Source: Halomontanus rarus (GTDB lineage: Archaea > Halobacteriota > Halobacteria > Halobacteriales > Natrialbaceae). Taken from it: a DNA stretch of 64,000 bases. The stretch is from positions 744,001 through 808,000 of the forward strand of contig NZ_CP071597.1 in NCBI RefSeq assembly GCF_017357405.1, given 5' to 3'. Below the pieces are notes generated by a model that did not search any database, had not been told where the DNA came from, and was given only the letters and a program-made list of their open reading frames with translations. The position numbers were made by a program, and so were the translations under genes. Within the stretch, counting starts at the first letter, position 1. The number at the start of each line of letters is the position of its first letter. Positions 26,627 through 36,606 of this stretch are shown piece by piece.

Positions 26627-29600
26627 TCTCGTAGAGGACGTCGTCCTCGTCGTTTGACTCGGCTCTCCCCGTTCCGTCGTCTTCGCTTGCGTCCCGTTCG
26701 TCCGTACCCGTTTCGTTGCCGTCGTCCCCTTCCGGCTCGTCCGTTTCAGGTTCGGGATCGCTCTCGGTATCGTCCTCACTCTCGTCAGCGTCGACCGTCA
26801 GCGTCGCCGAGGTCGACCCCTCGGACGTCTCGACAGTCAACTGGTGGTCGCCAGTTGTAGACGGGGCTTCGAGGTCGTACTCCACGGTCGTTTCTCCGCC
26901 ACCCTTGAGGGAGATATCGGTTTCGGAGACGACCGAGTCGCCGACTGTGAGTACGACGTCGTCGTCAATTTGCGTCTCGGCGATGTTTTCGACTGTGACC
27001 GAAACCGTCAGCGACTCACCTGGATCGACGGTACCGGGTGCATCGATGTCTCCGAGTGCCAGAGACTCGTCGTCCGACGATGGTGGGGGCATGAAGGGGA
27101 TTTCCTCCTCGGGAGCTTCGACCGTGATCGACGATGCGGTTTCACTGGCTTCGGATTCGACGGTTACCGACAATTCGTCGCTCTCGAGCTCCTCGGGAAC
27201 GGTGTACGCGAACGCGATATCCGTACTGGACCCGGGACCGAGCTTGAGGTCGGATTCGGTTTCGACGTACTCTCCGCCAGCGTAGAAGTCGACATCCCGG
27301 CTCCCGGACAGGTCTCCGGTGTTCGTGACGTTCGCGGTGACGGTTAGTTCGTCACCCGGCGCGACCGATCCGTCGGTTTCGCCGTCGACGATAGCGACAT
27401 CGAAGGACGGGTCGTCCGGTACGGTAATCGTCAACGGTACCGCATCCGTATCGTTCGCCGTTTCTACACCAAGTTCGTGGTCGTCCGGAGCAGCATCACT
27501 CGTATTCCACGTCAGGGTGATCTCTTCTTTCTCCTCACCGCCCAGTTCGACGGATTTTGCGGTCAGCGGATTGCCGTTGATCGTCAGAGTAACGTCCTGC
27601 GTGGCCTCGGTACCGCCGAGGTTTTCGATCGTCGCATTCACTGTGAGATCGTCCCCAAGGAACACTTCGTCGGGTGCGTCGACGATTTCGACGTTGAAGA
27701 ACGCCTCCGCTTGCGATGCCCCGACTATAACCTCGCTCGAGGCAGAGTCGTCTTCAGTGCTGACCGTCAGTTCGGTAGTTCCAATGTCTTCGGCGCTCGT
27801 TTCCCACGTTAGGAATACTGTTTTGGTCTGATTATCGATCAACTCGACTGTTCGCGAATCGACGACTTCTTCGTCGACTGTGAGATTGACGGTTTTTGTG
27901 GCCCCGGTATCACCGATGTTCTCGACGGCCGCTGAAACGTTCACATCGTCACCTGCCGTCACGTCGTCGTACTGCTCGAGCGAAACGTCGAAGACGGCAC
28001 CCTGGGGTGGATCAGCGACCGGGATCGTGGTCGACTCGGTATCGTCTTCGGACGTGATTTCGATCGGGATTTCGTCGTCCTCGACGGTCACGTACGTCAG
28101 GTTCACCGTCATGGACTCGCCACCCTCGAGCGTGACGGTTTCCGAGTCGACCGTCGTTTCGCCGACCAGAATCTCGATATCTTGCGTTTCGGTTTCATTT
28201 CCGGTGTTTTCGACGGCGGCGGTCACGTTCAGTTGCTCGCCTTTCGTGATCGGCGCGTTCGTCTCGACGACCTCGACGGTGACTCCCTCTCCCTCCGAGT
28301 CGTCGAGTTCGATTTCGACCAGTTCGGGCTCGCGGTCGGTGACACGAACGTCGTATACACCGGGTTCGCTGAACTCCGTTACGAGAGTAGCAGTTCCGGT
28401 ACCGTCCGCTTCCACGAAGACCGTTCGTTCGTCTACTGGTTGGCCGTCGACGAAGAGTTCGACAGTCTTCTCGCCGTCCTCTTCTCCACCGTTCTTAACG
28501 GTCACTTCAGCGGTAAGTTCGACCGTTTCTCCGACGGTCTGCGCGGTGAACTCGTTGTCGACTACCTGTAGATCCGAATCCGACGATCGCTCTTGTAATT
28601 CGACGCCGATGTCCGTTGGTATCGCCGTGGTGATCTCTTCAGGTTCGTAGCCGTTCTTGTCGATCGTGATCGTAACCTCGTCGCTCGGAAGACGCTCGAG
28701 TTCTACCGGCGTCCTTCCAACGTCTTCGCCGTCGATCGTCACGTTCGCATCCGATGGTGTCGACGAGATGCGAACGGGTGCCTCAAGGCGTACTGAATCC
28801 GCTTCGGTTCGGTCGAGTACCCGGCTCTCTTCGAGGTCGGTCCCTCCGGGAACCTCCGCGAGGACGGTGAGATCGCTCACACCGTCCACATCAGCCGGCA
28901 CTTCGGCGGCGATTTCGACTCGAAGTTCGGTCGGGCAGTCGACGCCATCGGTTCCCGTGCAGTCGATCGCGGCGCGATCAACGCCCGCAATCGTCGCCTC
29001 TTCGCCGTCGACCAGGACGGCAACTTCGCTCGCATCGAACACCTCCTCGGGCGAAATCTCGCCGGAGTACTCGACGGTCGTGTTGACGACGATAATATCG
29101 TCGTCCGGACCAACGGCCGGGTCATCAGATGTCGGGGACTCGATGTGCAACTCCTCAGCGACGAGCGCCTCGTCCGCGGGTGTGACTGTAACGGTCTCTT
29201 CGTAAGTGATTCCGTCAGCATCACGGACGACGAGATCAATATCCGTCTGTCCCGGCTCTTGCAGTTCGATGGTGAGCGGTTCCTCGACTCCTTCGCCGGG
29301 ATCGAGATCCACGGTCGTCGATTTCCGGACGTCGTCGTTCGTGACGACGTCGACCGTGACCGTCCCTGGTCCGTTACCGACGTTCTCTACGTATCCGACC
29401 ATCGGAAATTCGTCGCCGACTTCGAGGTCCTCGTCCGGTGCGGTTTCGAACTCGGCCTCGAAGACCGGGTCGCCGTCTTCCGGCGGCACGACCTCGATCG
29501 AGTTTTCGACGAACTCCCCATCGAGACGGGTTTTCAACTCGTGGCGATCGCTTTCGAGCCAGACCGTGGTGAGCAATTCGAACTCGCCGACTAACGATTC

Positions 29601-32600
29601 CTCTTCGACGGTCCAAGATACCGTCACGGTTTCCGATTCGTCCGGCTCGAGCGTCACGGTCGTTCCCGTCGTTCCATCGTTGTCGAAGTCGTTTCCGTGC
29701 GGACCAAACGCGGAGTAGCCGACGAAGAACGTCTCCGGTTCGTCGCCGGTGTTCGTGACCTCGACCGTCGTTTCGACGTTCTCGCCGGCCAGGAACTCTC
29801 CATCCGGCTCCTCGAGGACGGTTATCGACGCGTCTTCGGGTTCGAGTTGCTGGCGTTCTGACACCAGATACTCTTCGAGCGTCTCTAACTGCTCGAGAGC
29901 GACCTCTTTCGAGTCGGCGCGCTGTGCGTCTGTTGCTTCCAACGTCACCCTCCACTCGCGCAACTCAACGAGCGTCTCGTCGATCGCGTCCGCCGCTTCG
30001 GCGTCGTTACCCTCGTTCAGGTGGTGCTCCACGTCGCCTAACCGTCCCTGGAACTCCGTGATATTCGTCTCGCTCTCGTTAGCGGATTCTGCGAGCAGTG
30101 CGGCCGTTTCCATATCTTCGACCGAACCGAGCAGCGGGACGACACGGTTGTCGTAGGTCTCGTACAGTACCTTCAGCGGCGAGATGAGCCCCTTCTTTTT
30201 GTGAACATCCTTCAACATACTGGACGTCTTGTCCAGCGTGTAGGTCGTCGGATCCTCGATACCGGTCTCTTCCAAGACGGTGACTAGGGAGGTGTCCGAC
30301 CACCAGTACGGATCGGTGGTCCGGTTGAACGAGTCGAACGCGACGGATCGAGCACCGGTTTCCGTGTCGTCGACGACCCTCACCGTCGTCTCGTACGAGC
30401 GCGTGAAGTTACCCGCTGACGTCGTCCCCTCGACAGCGAACGCGTGGGCTCCTTCGCCCAGTTCGCTCGCGTCGATCTCGACCGAAGCCGCGTATCCCGG
30501 TGCGCGCTGAGTCGTCAGCGGGAAGGTAGTCAGGAGTTGATCTTCCGGTCGATCGATCTCGTACGCCTCTTCCGGAAGTCCGTCGACGGTGAGCTCGACC
30601 TCCGGCATGTGCCGGGGTGGATCCGTTTCGAACCCGTCCTCCGACATCGGAACGAGATACAGTTTCGTCGTGTTCTCCTCCATGAGAACCTGTGACGACC
30701 AGACCGCAGCGACATCGAAGTCGAAGACTTCAACCTCGGGCTCTACCCGGATCGGGTACGTTTCCTCTTCGGGGAATCGGGTTGCATCGTAGCTGCTCGA
30801 TTCGTTCTCGAAGCGGAGGAACACGTTGACGGACTCGTCATCACCAATTTGGTCGGCCTCCCATCGAACGGAGAATTCCCCGTCTTCATTCGTCGTTGCC
30901 GACGCGAGTTTCTCGTCGAGAATCGTTCCCGCGGCGACGAGATCAACGGGCTGGTTAGCGACGGTGTCACCGGTCGCCTCTTCTACGAGTCGTCCCTCGA
31001 TAATCACGGTATCACCGTCCGTTTCCGCCGGAAGATCGACCGCTAGCTCGGTTGCCGCTCGATCGCCGATTTCGACGGTCTTCCGTTCGGTGGTGTCGCT
31101 TTCGGTCCCCCACCAGCCGTCCTCTTCGACCGCTCCGTAAAGTTCGACCTCGTCTCCCGGATCAAAATCGGTCGTTTCGACGCTGACCGTCTCCGTGAAT
31201 TCACCGGAGACTTCGGTGGACGCGAGCGTACGATCGAGTAGACCCGACTCACGGAAACGGAATTCGCCGTTGTCTGCCACCTCTCCCGACACCGTGACCT
31301 CGAACGTGTCGCCGTAGCCGGTCGTCTCCGGCGGTTCGGTCACCCACTCGACGACGGTCGCGGGGGCGATTTCGATCGAAGCCGGTTCCGTCTCGTCGTT
31401 GGGAGCGGTCGCCTGCACGGTGAGTTCGTCGCCGGGATCGGCTCCGAACTCCGCGGCGTCAATCGTGAGCGTATACTCGAAGTTACCAACCTCGACGCTC
31501 CGACAGTCGCTGAAGCCGCCGAAGCCGGTCTCCTCGAGACAAACGTCACCGGCTTCGGATGTCGTTCCGGTTACACCAACGGTGATCGTTCCGTCCGGCT
31601 CTATTTCTTCCGGTGGCTGGGGATCCCAAGAAATCTCGTCCGAGATATCGGAGACCGTCATCGTCTCAGTCTCGGTTCGGTCCGTCTCAGTTCCCCACCA
31701 GCCACTCTCTTCGACGTCACCGTACAGTTCGAGTTCATCCCCCGGTTCGTATTCCGCGGTGTCGATTTCGAAGGTCTCCGTGAATTCACCTGAGACGGAT
31801 TCGGACCCGAGCGTGCTGTCGAGCAATCCGGATTCGCGTAGGCGGAGTTCGCCATCTCCGTCGACCTCGCCGGTGAGCGTCACTTCGATCGCCTCACCGT
31901 GTCTGATCTCTTCCGGCGGGCTTTCTTCCCACTCGACGACGGTCGCCGGTGCGACGCCGACCGATCGTTCCGTCGTCTCCACAGTCGGACTGGTACCGTA
32001 TAACTCGGTTTCGTCACCGGGAGCCAGCCCCAGATCATCCGCAGCGACGCTGAACGAGACGGTGAAGTCGCCGACGCCGACGCTCTCACAGTCGCCGTAC
32101 CCCCCGAATCCGGGTTCTTCGAGACAGACGTCACCGGCTTCGGACGTCGAACCGGTGAGTTCGACCGTAAAATTCTCGTCTTCGTCGATCTCGTCCGGTG
32201 GCGCGATCGACCAGTCGAGGTCGTCTGCAACGTCTGCGATCTCGAGGACCTGGGTCGTCGTCGTATCGCTCTCGGTTCCCCACCACCCGCTCTCCTCGAG
32301 TTCACCGTACAGCTCGAGTTCGTCACCGGGATCGTACTCCGATGCGTCGATCTCGAAGGTCTCTGTAAACTCGCCGGAAACGGCCGTGGACTCGAGCGTG
32401 CTGTCGAGCAATCCGGATTCGCGTAGGCGGAGTTCGCCATCTTTGTCTACCTCTCCGGTGAGCGTCACTTCAGCCGTCTCGCCGTGCTCGACGGTAACCG
32501 GCGGCGTCTCCTCCCACTCCACGAAGGTGGCCGGAACGACACCGACCGACCGCTCCGACGTTTCCGCAGTCGGACTAACTCCGATCAGATCGGCCTCTTC

Positions 32601-34163
32601 GCCGGAATCGAGTCCGAGGTCGCTATCGGCGACGGTGAACGAGACGGTGAAGTCGCCGACGCCGACGCTCTCACAGTCGCCGTACCCTCCGAACCCGGGT
32701 TCTTCGAGACAGACGTCACCGGCTTCAGACGTCGAACCGGTGAATTCGACCGTGAAATCCTCGTTTTCGTCGATCTCGTCCGGTGGCGCGATCGACCAGT
32801 CGAGGTCGTCCGGAACGGACTCCATTTCGACGGTTTCGGTCGTCGTCGTATCGCTCTCGGTTCCCCACCAGCCGTCTTCTTCAACCGCTCCGTGGAGATC
32901 CGTCGAGTCGCCGGGACCGAGACCGAGGTCGTCGACGGAATCGATGGTGAACGATTCAGTGAACGAACCGGAGACGTCTCTACAGGCACCGTAGCCTCCG
33001 AACCCGGATTCCTCGAGGCAGACTTCCCCCTCGTCTTCGACCTCTCCGGTCACTTCGGTGGTAAAGGTCTCACCGTATTCGACGGTCGCCGGAGGAGAAC
33101 CGGCCCCCTCCCATTCGACGTACGTGGCCGGTTCGACGCCGACGGACTGCGTCGAGGTTTCGTCTCCCGGGCTCGTGCCGAGTAATGACGTTTCCTCACC
33201 CGGCTCTAGCCCGAGATCAGACGACGAGACGGTAAAGTCAACCGTGAAATCGCCGACCTCGACGCTTTCGCACTCACCGTATCCACCCCAGCCCGACTCT
33301 TCGACGCAGACGTCACCCGCGGACGATGTGGAGCCGTAAAACTCCACAACGAACGCGCCACCGTCGGATATTTCGTCGGGTGGAGTGATGGACCAGGAGA
33401 TCTCGTCGGGAATACTCTCCATTTCGACGGCTTCGGTCGTCGTCGTATCGCTCTCGGTTCCCCACCAGCCGTCTTCTTCGACCGTTCCGTGGAGATCCGT
33501 CGAGTCGCCGGGATCGAGTCCAAGGTCGTCGACGGAATCGATCGTGAACGATTCGGTAAACGAATCGGAGACGTCTGCGCAGTTACTGTATCCCCCGAAC
33601 CCGGATTCCTCGAGACAGACCTCGCCTTGGTCTTCGACCTCTCCGGTCACTTCGGCGGTAAAGGTCTCGCCGTATTCGACGGTCGCCGGAGGAGAACCGC
33701 TCCAACTCCACTCGACGTCCGTCGTCGGTTCGACGCCGATGGCTTCGGTCGTGGTCGTATCGCTCTCGGTCCCCCACCAGCCGTCGTCTTCGACCTCGAC
33801 GTGCAGCTCGGTTTCTTCACCCGGTCCGATCCCGAGGTCGTCGTCCGCGTTCACAGTGAAGGATTCGGAAAAGGAGTTGCTCACATCTCGGCAATCACTA
33901 TAACTGAAATAGCCGGATTGTACCAAACAGACCTCCCCGTCCCCGTCGACATCGCCCGTGACGGACACAGTAAACTCGTCACCGTCCTCGACCATCTCGG
34001 GCGGACCGTCCGTCCAGCTCACCGATGTTGCTGCGGCGATCGCCGGTCCAGCAGCCAGTACGAGACCCGTCACGGCGACGAGAATTAGCGATACCCGAAA
34101 TGCGGTGCTCCTTCGGATCGAAGCTGATATCTCTCGAATTGACGTTCTAATCCCGTTAGTCAT
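26538..34163 (-). CDS. Giant PGF-CTERM surface protein with alternating Cys-pair modules
   Basis: The protein has 2541 acidic residues. A signal segment (FRVSLILVAVTGLVLAAGPA) is followed by ten modules of about 95-100 residues (to about residue 1040) in the order A-A then B-A four times. A modules end in GWWGTESDTTT. Seven modules hold a cysteine pair about 11 residues apart (VCLEESGFGGYGDC). Next come an Ig-like region, a helical region at about 1310-1450, then CARDB-like domains interrupted by one PEGA domain (STPSDANVTIDGEDVGRTPV). The tail ends in an acidic linker and SPGFGLLPAVVVLLGAG plus basic residues, a PGF-CTERM anchor for archaeosortase. Probably an extracellular adhesin or scaffold; ligand unknown. 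A TATATATAA lies about 30 bases before the ATG. Confidence 0.92.
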   Translation of the reverse strand: MTNGIRTSIREISASIRRSTAFRVSLILVAVTGLVLAAGPAIAAATSVSWTDGPPEMVEDGDEFTVSVTGDVDGDGEVCLVQSGYFSYSDCRDVSNSFSESFTVNADDDLGIGPGEETELHVEVEDDGWWGTESDTTTTEAIGVEPTTDVEWSWSGSPPATVEYGETFTAEVTGEVEDQGEVCLEESGFGGYSNCADVSDSFTESFTIDSVDDLGLDPGDSTDLHGTVEEDGWWGTESDTTTTEAVEMESIPDEISWSITPPDEISDGGAFVVEFYGSTSSAGDVCVEESGWGGYGECESVEVGDFTVDFTVSSSDLGLEPGEETSLLGTSPGDETSTQSVGVEPATYVEWEGAGSPPATVEYGETFTTEVTGEVEDEGEVCLEESGFGGYGACRDVSGSFTESFTIDSVDDLGLGPGDSTDLHGAVEEDGWWGTESDTTTTETVEMESVPDDLDWSIAPPDEIDENEDFTVEFTGSTSEAGDVCLEEPGFGGYGDCESVGVGDFTVSFTVADSDLGLDSGEEADLIGVSPTAETSERSVGVVPATFVEWEETPPVTVEHGETAEVTLTGEVDKDGELRLRESGLLDSTLESTAVSGEFTETFEIDASEYDPGDELELYGELEESGWWGTESDTTTTQVLEIADVADDLDWSIAPPDEIDEDENFTVELTGSTSEAGDVCLEEPGFGGYGDCESVGVGDFTVSFSVAADDLGLAPGDETELYGTSPTVETTERSVGVAPATVVEWEESPPEEIRHGEAIEVTLTGEVDGDGELRLRESGLLDSTLGSESVSGEFTETFEIDTAEYEPGDELELYGDVEESGWWGTETDRTETETMTVSDISDEISWDPQPPEEIEPDGTITVGVTGTTSEAGDVCLEETGFGGFSDCRSVEVGNFEYTLTIDAAEFGADPGDELTVQATAPNDETEPASIEIAPATVVEWVTEPPETTGYGDTFEVTVSGEVADNGEFRFRESGLLDRTLASTEVSGEFTETVSVETTDFDPGDEVELYGAVEEDGWWGTESDTTERKTVEIGDRAATELAVDLPAETDGDTVIIEGRLVEEATGDTVANQPVDLVAAGTILDEKLASATTNEDGEFSVRWEADQIGDDESVNVFLRFENESSSYDATRFPEEETYPIRVEPEVEVFDFDVAAVWSSQVLMEENTTKLYLVPMSEDGFETDPPRHMPEVELTVDGLPEEAYEIDRPEDQLLTTFPLTTQRAPGYAASVEIDASELGEGAHAFAVEGTTSAGNFTRSYETTVRVVDDTETGARSVAFDSFNRTTDPYWWSDTSLVTVLEETGIEDPTTYTLDKTSSMLKDVHKKKGLISPLKVLYETYDNRVVPLLGSVEDMETAALLAESANESETNITEFQGRLGDVEHHLNEGNDAEAADAIDETLVELREWRVTLEATDAQRADSKEVALEQLETLEEYLVSERQQLEPEDASITVLEEPDGEFLAGENVETTVEVTNTGDEPETFFVGYSAFGPHGNDFDNDGTTGTTVTLEPDESETVTVSWTVEEESLVGEFELLTTVWLESDRHELKTRLDGEFVENSIEVVPPEDGDPVFEAEFETAPDEDLEVGDEFPMVGYVENVGNGPGTVTVDVVTNDDVRKSTTVDLDPGEGVEEPLTIELQEPGQTDIDLVVRDADGITYEETVTVTPADEALVAEELHIESPTSDDPAVGPDDDIIVVNTTVEYSGEISPEEVFDASEVAVLVDGEEATIAGVDRAAIDCTGTDGVDCPTELRVEIAAEVPADVDGVSDLTVLAEVPGGTDLEESRVLDRTEADSVRLEAPVRISSTPSDANVTIDGEDVGRTPVELERLPSDEVTITIDKNGYEPEEITTAIPTDIGVELQERSSDSDLQVVDNEFTAQTVGETVELTAEVTVKNGGEEDGEKTVELFVDGQPVDERTVFVEADGTGTATLVTEFSEPGVYDVRVTDREPELVEIELDDSEGEGVTVEVVETNAPITKGEQLNVTAAVENTGNETETQDIEILVGETTVDSETVTLEGGESMTVNLTYVTVEDDEIPIEITSEDDTESTTIPVADPPQGAVFDVSLEQYDDVTAGDDVNVSAAVENIGDTGATKTVNLTVDEEVVDSRTVELIDNQTKTVFLTWETSAEDIGTTELTVSTEDDSASSEVIVGASQAEAFFNVEIVDAPDEVFLGDDLTVNATIENLGGTEATQDVTLTINGNPLTAKSVELGGEEKEEITLTWNTSDAAPDDHELGVETANDTDAVPLTITVPDDPSFDVAIVDGETDGSVAPGDELTVTANVTNTGDLSGSRDVDFYAGGEYVETESDLKLGPGSSTDIAFAYTVPEELESDELSVTVESEASETASSITVEAPEEEIPFMPPPSSDDESLALGDIDAPGTVDPGESLTVSVTVENIAETQIDDDVVLTVGDSVVSETDISLKGGGETTVEYDLEAPSTTGDHQLTVETSEGSTSATLTVDADESEDDTESDPEPETDEPEGDDGNETGTDERDASEDDGTGRAESNDEDDVLYEISDGSPGFGLLPAVVVLLGAGYLLRTRTP
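31040..34035 (-). repeat. Ten alternating A/B module repeats
   Basis: Ten units of about 290-300 bp encode the N-terminal half of the giant protein. A units share WWGTESDTTT and the TESFTIDSVDDLGL or TETFEID strand. B units share PPDEI, GSTSEAGDVCLEE and VGVGDFTVSF. Units 4-6 of type A lack the cysteines and instead carry RLRESGLLDSTL. The order and likeness suggest duplication of an A-B pair. Confidence 0.8.
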
Positions 34164-34192
34164 CGTTCGGTTTTCCGAAGTTGTTATTGCTA

Positions 34193-34202
34193 TTATATAT
34201 AA
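34193..34202 (-). promoter_or_regulatory. TATA box of the giant surface-protein gene
   Basis: The minus strand reads GGTTATATATAA. Its end is about 30 bases before the ATG at 34163, so transcription should begin only a few bases upstream of the start codon. Confidence 0.55.
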
Positions 34203-34319
34203 CCACTTGTCCGTTCATTCGTCTTCACCGATAATTAGATCGGATTGGCATCTTCCTGTAAGCTCGAGCGAGCAGTAGAGCGGGCTATGCCAGCGATCAG
34301 GAGTTCACCATCCTCCTTC

Positions 34320-34721
34320 ACAGTTACCCACGCACAGCCGTGGATCGTCCTGTTCTCGACGGTCGCCGTCGTCCCCGCCCTGCTCCTGATCGGCTACCAG
34401 TTCGAAGCTTTCTGCGACCGGAGGTGACAAGCCTTCTTTGTGATCGCGGTGGTCGCACACGTAGGGAATCTTCCCGCGACGCTTCCCGCGTTCGCGCTGA
34501 CCAAGTCATCGATCATGATCGCGCTTACGATCGTGACTGTCCTTGGACCGAGCATCCTGCTGCCCAGTGAAGCTCGCATCTATCTCGAGATGGTGTCGAC
34601 TGAACCAGACCTGAATGTGATCCGCTACTATGGGATGTACAACGCAAAACGTAGCACGATTCAGATCTTTCAGCTGGCGATCATCGTCGTGATGGTCTCC
34701 ATCCGCTGGGGCGGATTCTAG
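34320..34721 (+). pseudogene. Decayed paralogue of the 20465-21226 membrane protein
   Basis: The frame matches the last 130 or so residues of the intact gene (THAQPWIVLFSTVAVVPALL against SHAQPWIALFSTVAVIPALL; ending VVMVSIRWGGF against VVMVYIRWGGL). The 5' half is missing, the Trp codon TGG after the DRR motif is now TGA at 34425-34427, and three residues are deleted in the next segment. The frame otherwise stays intact to TAG at 34721. It is a truncated, non-functional duplicate. Confidence 0.8.
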
Positions 34722-34728
34722 GCGATGA

Positions 34729-35060
34729 TCAGTCGTCGATCGCCATAATTCGCTTCGCGTCTACTGATTGGTGTTGCGTCGCGTACGGTGCAAGCGCGCC
34801 GTAGAGGCCAATCTCGTCGCCAAGGGTTGTCGGTTGAATCTCGGAGACTTCCGGGAGGGTGTACTGTCCGAGACACAGTCGAGTGCGCTCGAGGATGGTT
34901 TCGAACTTGGAGGCGCCGACGCCGCCCCCAATCGTGATCAGGTCCGGATTGTAGGCGTTAATCACCGCACCAAGTCCAGCAGCATTGTGCTCACAGATTC
35001 GATCCAGAGGGTGGACCGGCCGGGTATCTCGAGGTTCGACACTGGAAAGGTCACTTCTTC
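34729..35060 (-). pseudogene. ROK-family sugar kinase C-terminal fragment (copy A)
   Basis: The minus frame gives DRICEHNAAGLGAVINAYNP, then DLITIGGGVGASKFETILER, then a DEIGLYGALAPYA end, which is the C-terminal lobe of ROK kinases (glucokinase or amino-sugar kinase type). The N-terminal ATP- and substrate-binding regions are missing, and sequence before about 35050 no longer fits. A second, independent fragment with the same ending lies at 40563-40930. Confidence 0.7.
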
Positions 35061-35131
35061 TCCCGGACGAAAACTGGAACGCTATATCGAACGAAATATT
35101 TCTACAAGTATTTACTAGTTTTAGAGTGATA

Positions 35132-35151
35132 TTACAATTGTACATTTGTAA
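35132..35151. promoter_or_regulatory. Copy 3 of the TTACA-N10-TGTAA palindrome
   Basis: The sequence TTACAATTGTACATTTGTAA is followed by ATGTA, as is copy 2. It lies just beyond the broken end of ROK fragment A. Its inner part (TTGTACA) is itself palindromic. Confidence 0.4.
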
Positions 35152-36014
35152 ATGTAGTTTCTCAGGCCACTAATAGTAAATGCAACAGACATATCGAAAT
35201 GTGGCTCTCTCGCCCTAATTCGAAGGAAACACCCGGTAGAACGCTCTCCTGTAAAATGATTGCGGACGAGTTGTTTGAGTCGCTCGGAAGGCAGTCAATC
35301 AGCGACGAGTGAACGACATTACCTGCAGTCCGCGATACCGACACAGTTCTGTGTACTACCGCTGTCTCTATCTGTCAGATGTGTGGTTCGTATGGCCGTC
35401 TCGCGGTATAGTACTGGGTGAACCGAACAAGGCATTCACTCACACTCGGTCGATTAACACCCTCGAGATATTGATGCGATCAACGCTCAGTTTGAACGGT
35501 CACATCCGATTTTCGGACAGAATTTGTTGGTATAGAGGCGATCTGACTCTGATATCGAATCGAAAGCGATCAGTAAAGCGACGTTCTCGACGAGGAGGTC
35601 GTTTTACTACGAGCGGGCTTCTCGGTCGACCAGCGTACGAATACGGTGGATGGATCGACCCTCCGTGAGAGTAATATCGAAACCGAGTGTTGACCTCCTC
35701 TATTGTAGAACACCAGCAATACTATTGGCTGTTGCTATCGGTAATTATTGTATTATTGGCGCCTCGAGATGACTGCACTGTCCGTGGGTACGATGATCCG
35801 GTTCGTCTGGTCGTCTACTGAGACGAGTCCATTTTGCTTCGAAGACCATACGAATTGTACTGGAATCGAGAGTTGAGATTCGTCAGAGCCGGGATTCAGT
35901 GAATTTCTGGCGTGCTTCGGCGAGGTACACTAGATTGATGGTGAGTCTACTATTTCTCATCCGTTCAATAGGAAAAGTCTATCTACCTGAAAGATAATAC
36001 TCTATCCGGGGGAA
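35152..36014. other. Intergenic, no confident gene
   Basis: About 860 bases. A plus-strand stretch ending near 35311 (MIADELFESLGRQSISDE before TGA) reads a little like coding sequence but cannot be tied to a gene. Nothing else is supported. Confidence 0.3.
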
Positions 36015-36128
36015 TGACAATCGCATACTGTCCAGACTGTGAGGAGGAGCAAGAGATCAGATCAACCGTCCCCTGGCAGCCGGATATCTGCACCGTTTGT
36101 GGGGCAAACATTCAGACTGACGACTGAC
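36015..36128 (+). CDS. Tiny two-CxxC zinc protein, about 37 residues
   Basis: The ORF gives MTIAYCPDCEEEQEIRSTVP, then DICTVCGANIQTDD: two CPxC/CxxC knuckles about 20 residues apart, as in many haloarchaeal micro zinc proteins. The end coordinates may be off by a base. Function unknown. Confidence 0.45.
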
Positions 36129-36606
36129 TCGTCAATTACTTTTCGATCAAGTTAGGTGATAACGGTCATACTGAATGCCCGTTCTCGAGTATGCTTTATT
36201 CACTGTCTTTAACAGTGTCCGTGCTCATCCCACTTTGAGAAACATCCATACCGTACTTCGGCTCGATTGAGGGTGTTTCGACATAAGCGAATAAAGTGTG
36301 ATATTCAGACCAGTATCAGTGAGTTATTTGCAATTACGCACCAATAGTATGGACTCGATTTTCGCTGTCGTCCTCGCTGGGAGGGAGGAATCACGGCTGT
36401 CGTGGTTCAATCGGTTGTCACTGCGGCCGATTTCGTCTCTATTTTCCAACGTAGCCGCTGCCGATGACCGTGATGTGCAGTAGAGACGACGCTCGAGTCG
36501 AACTGTGTTCTGATTGTGATGGGAGAGTGAGACAGTACAGATTATTCTGTATTTCATTTCACCGGAACGACTATATAGTTAGTATTACCATGCTACGATA
36601 ACACAC
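36129..36606. other. Intergenic, no gene seen
   Basis: About 480 bases without a supported ORF. The stretch before 36607 is AT-rich and should contain the promoter of the zinc-ribbon protein. Confidence 0.35.
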
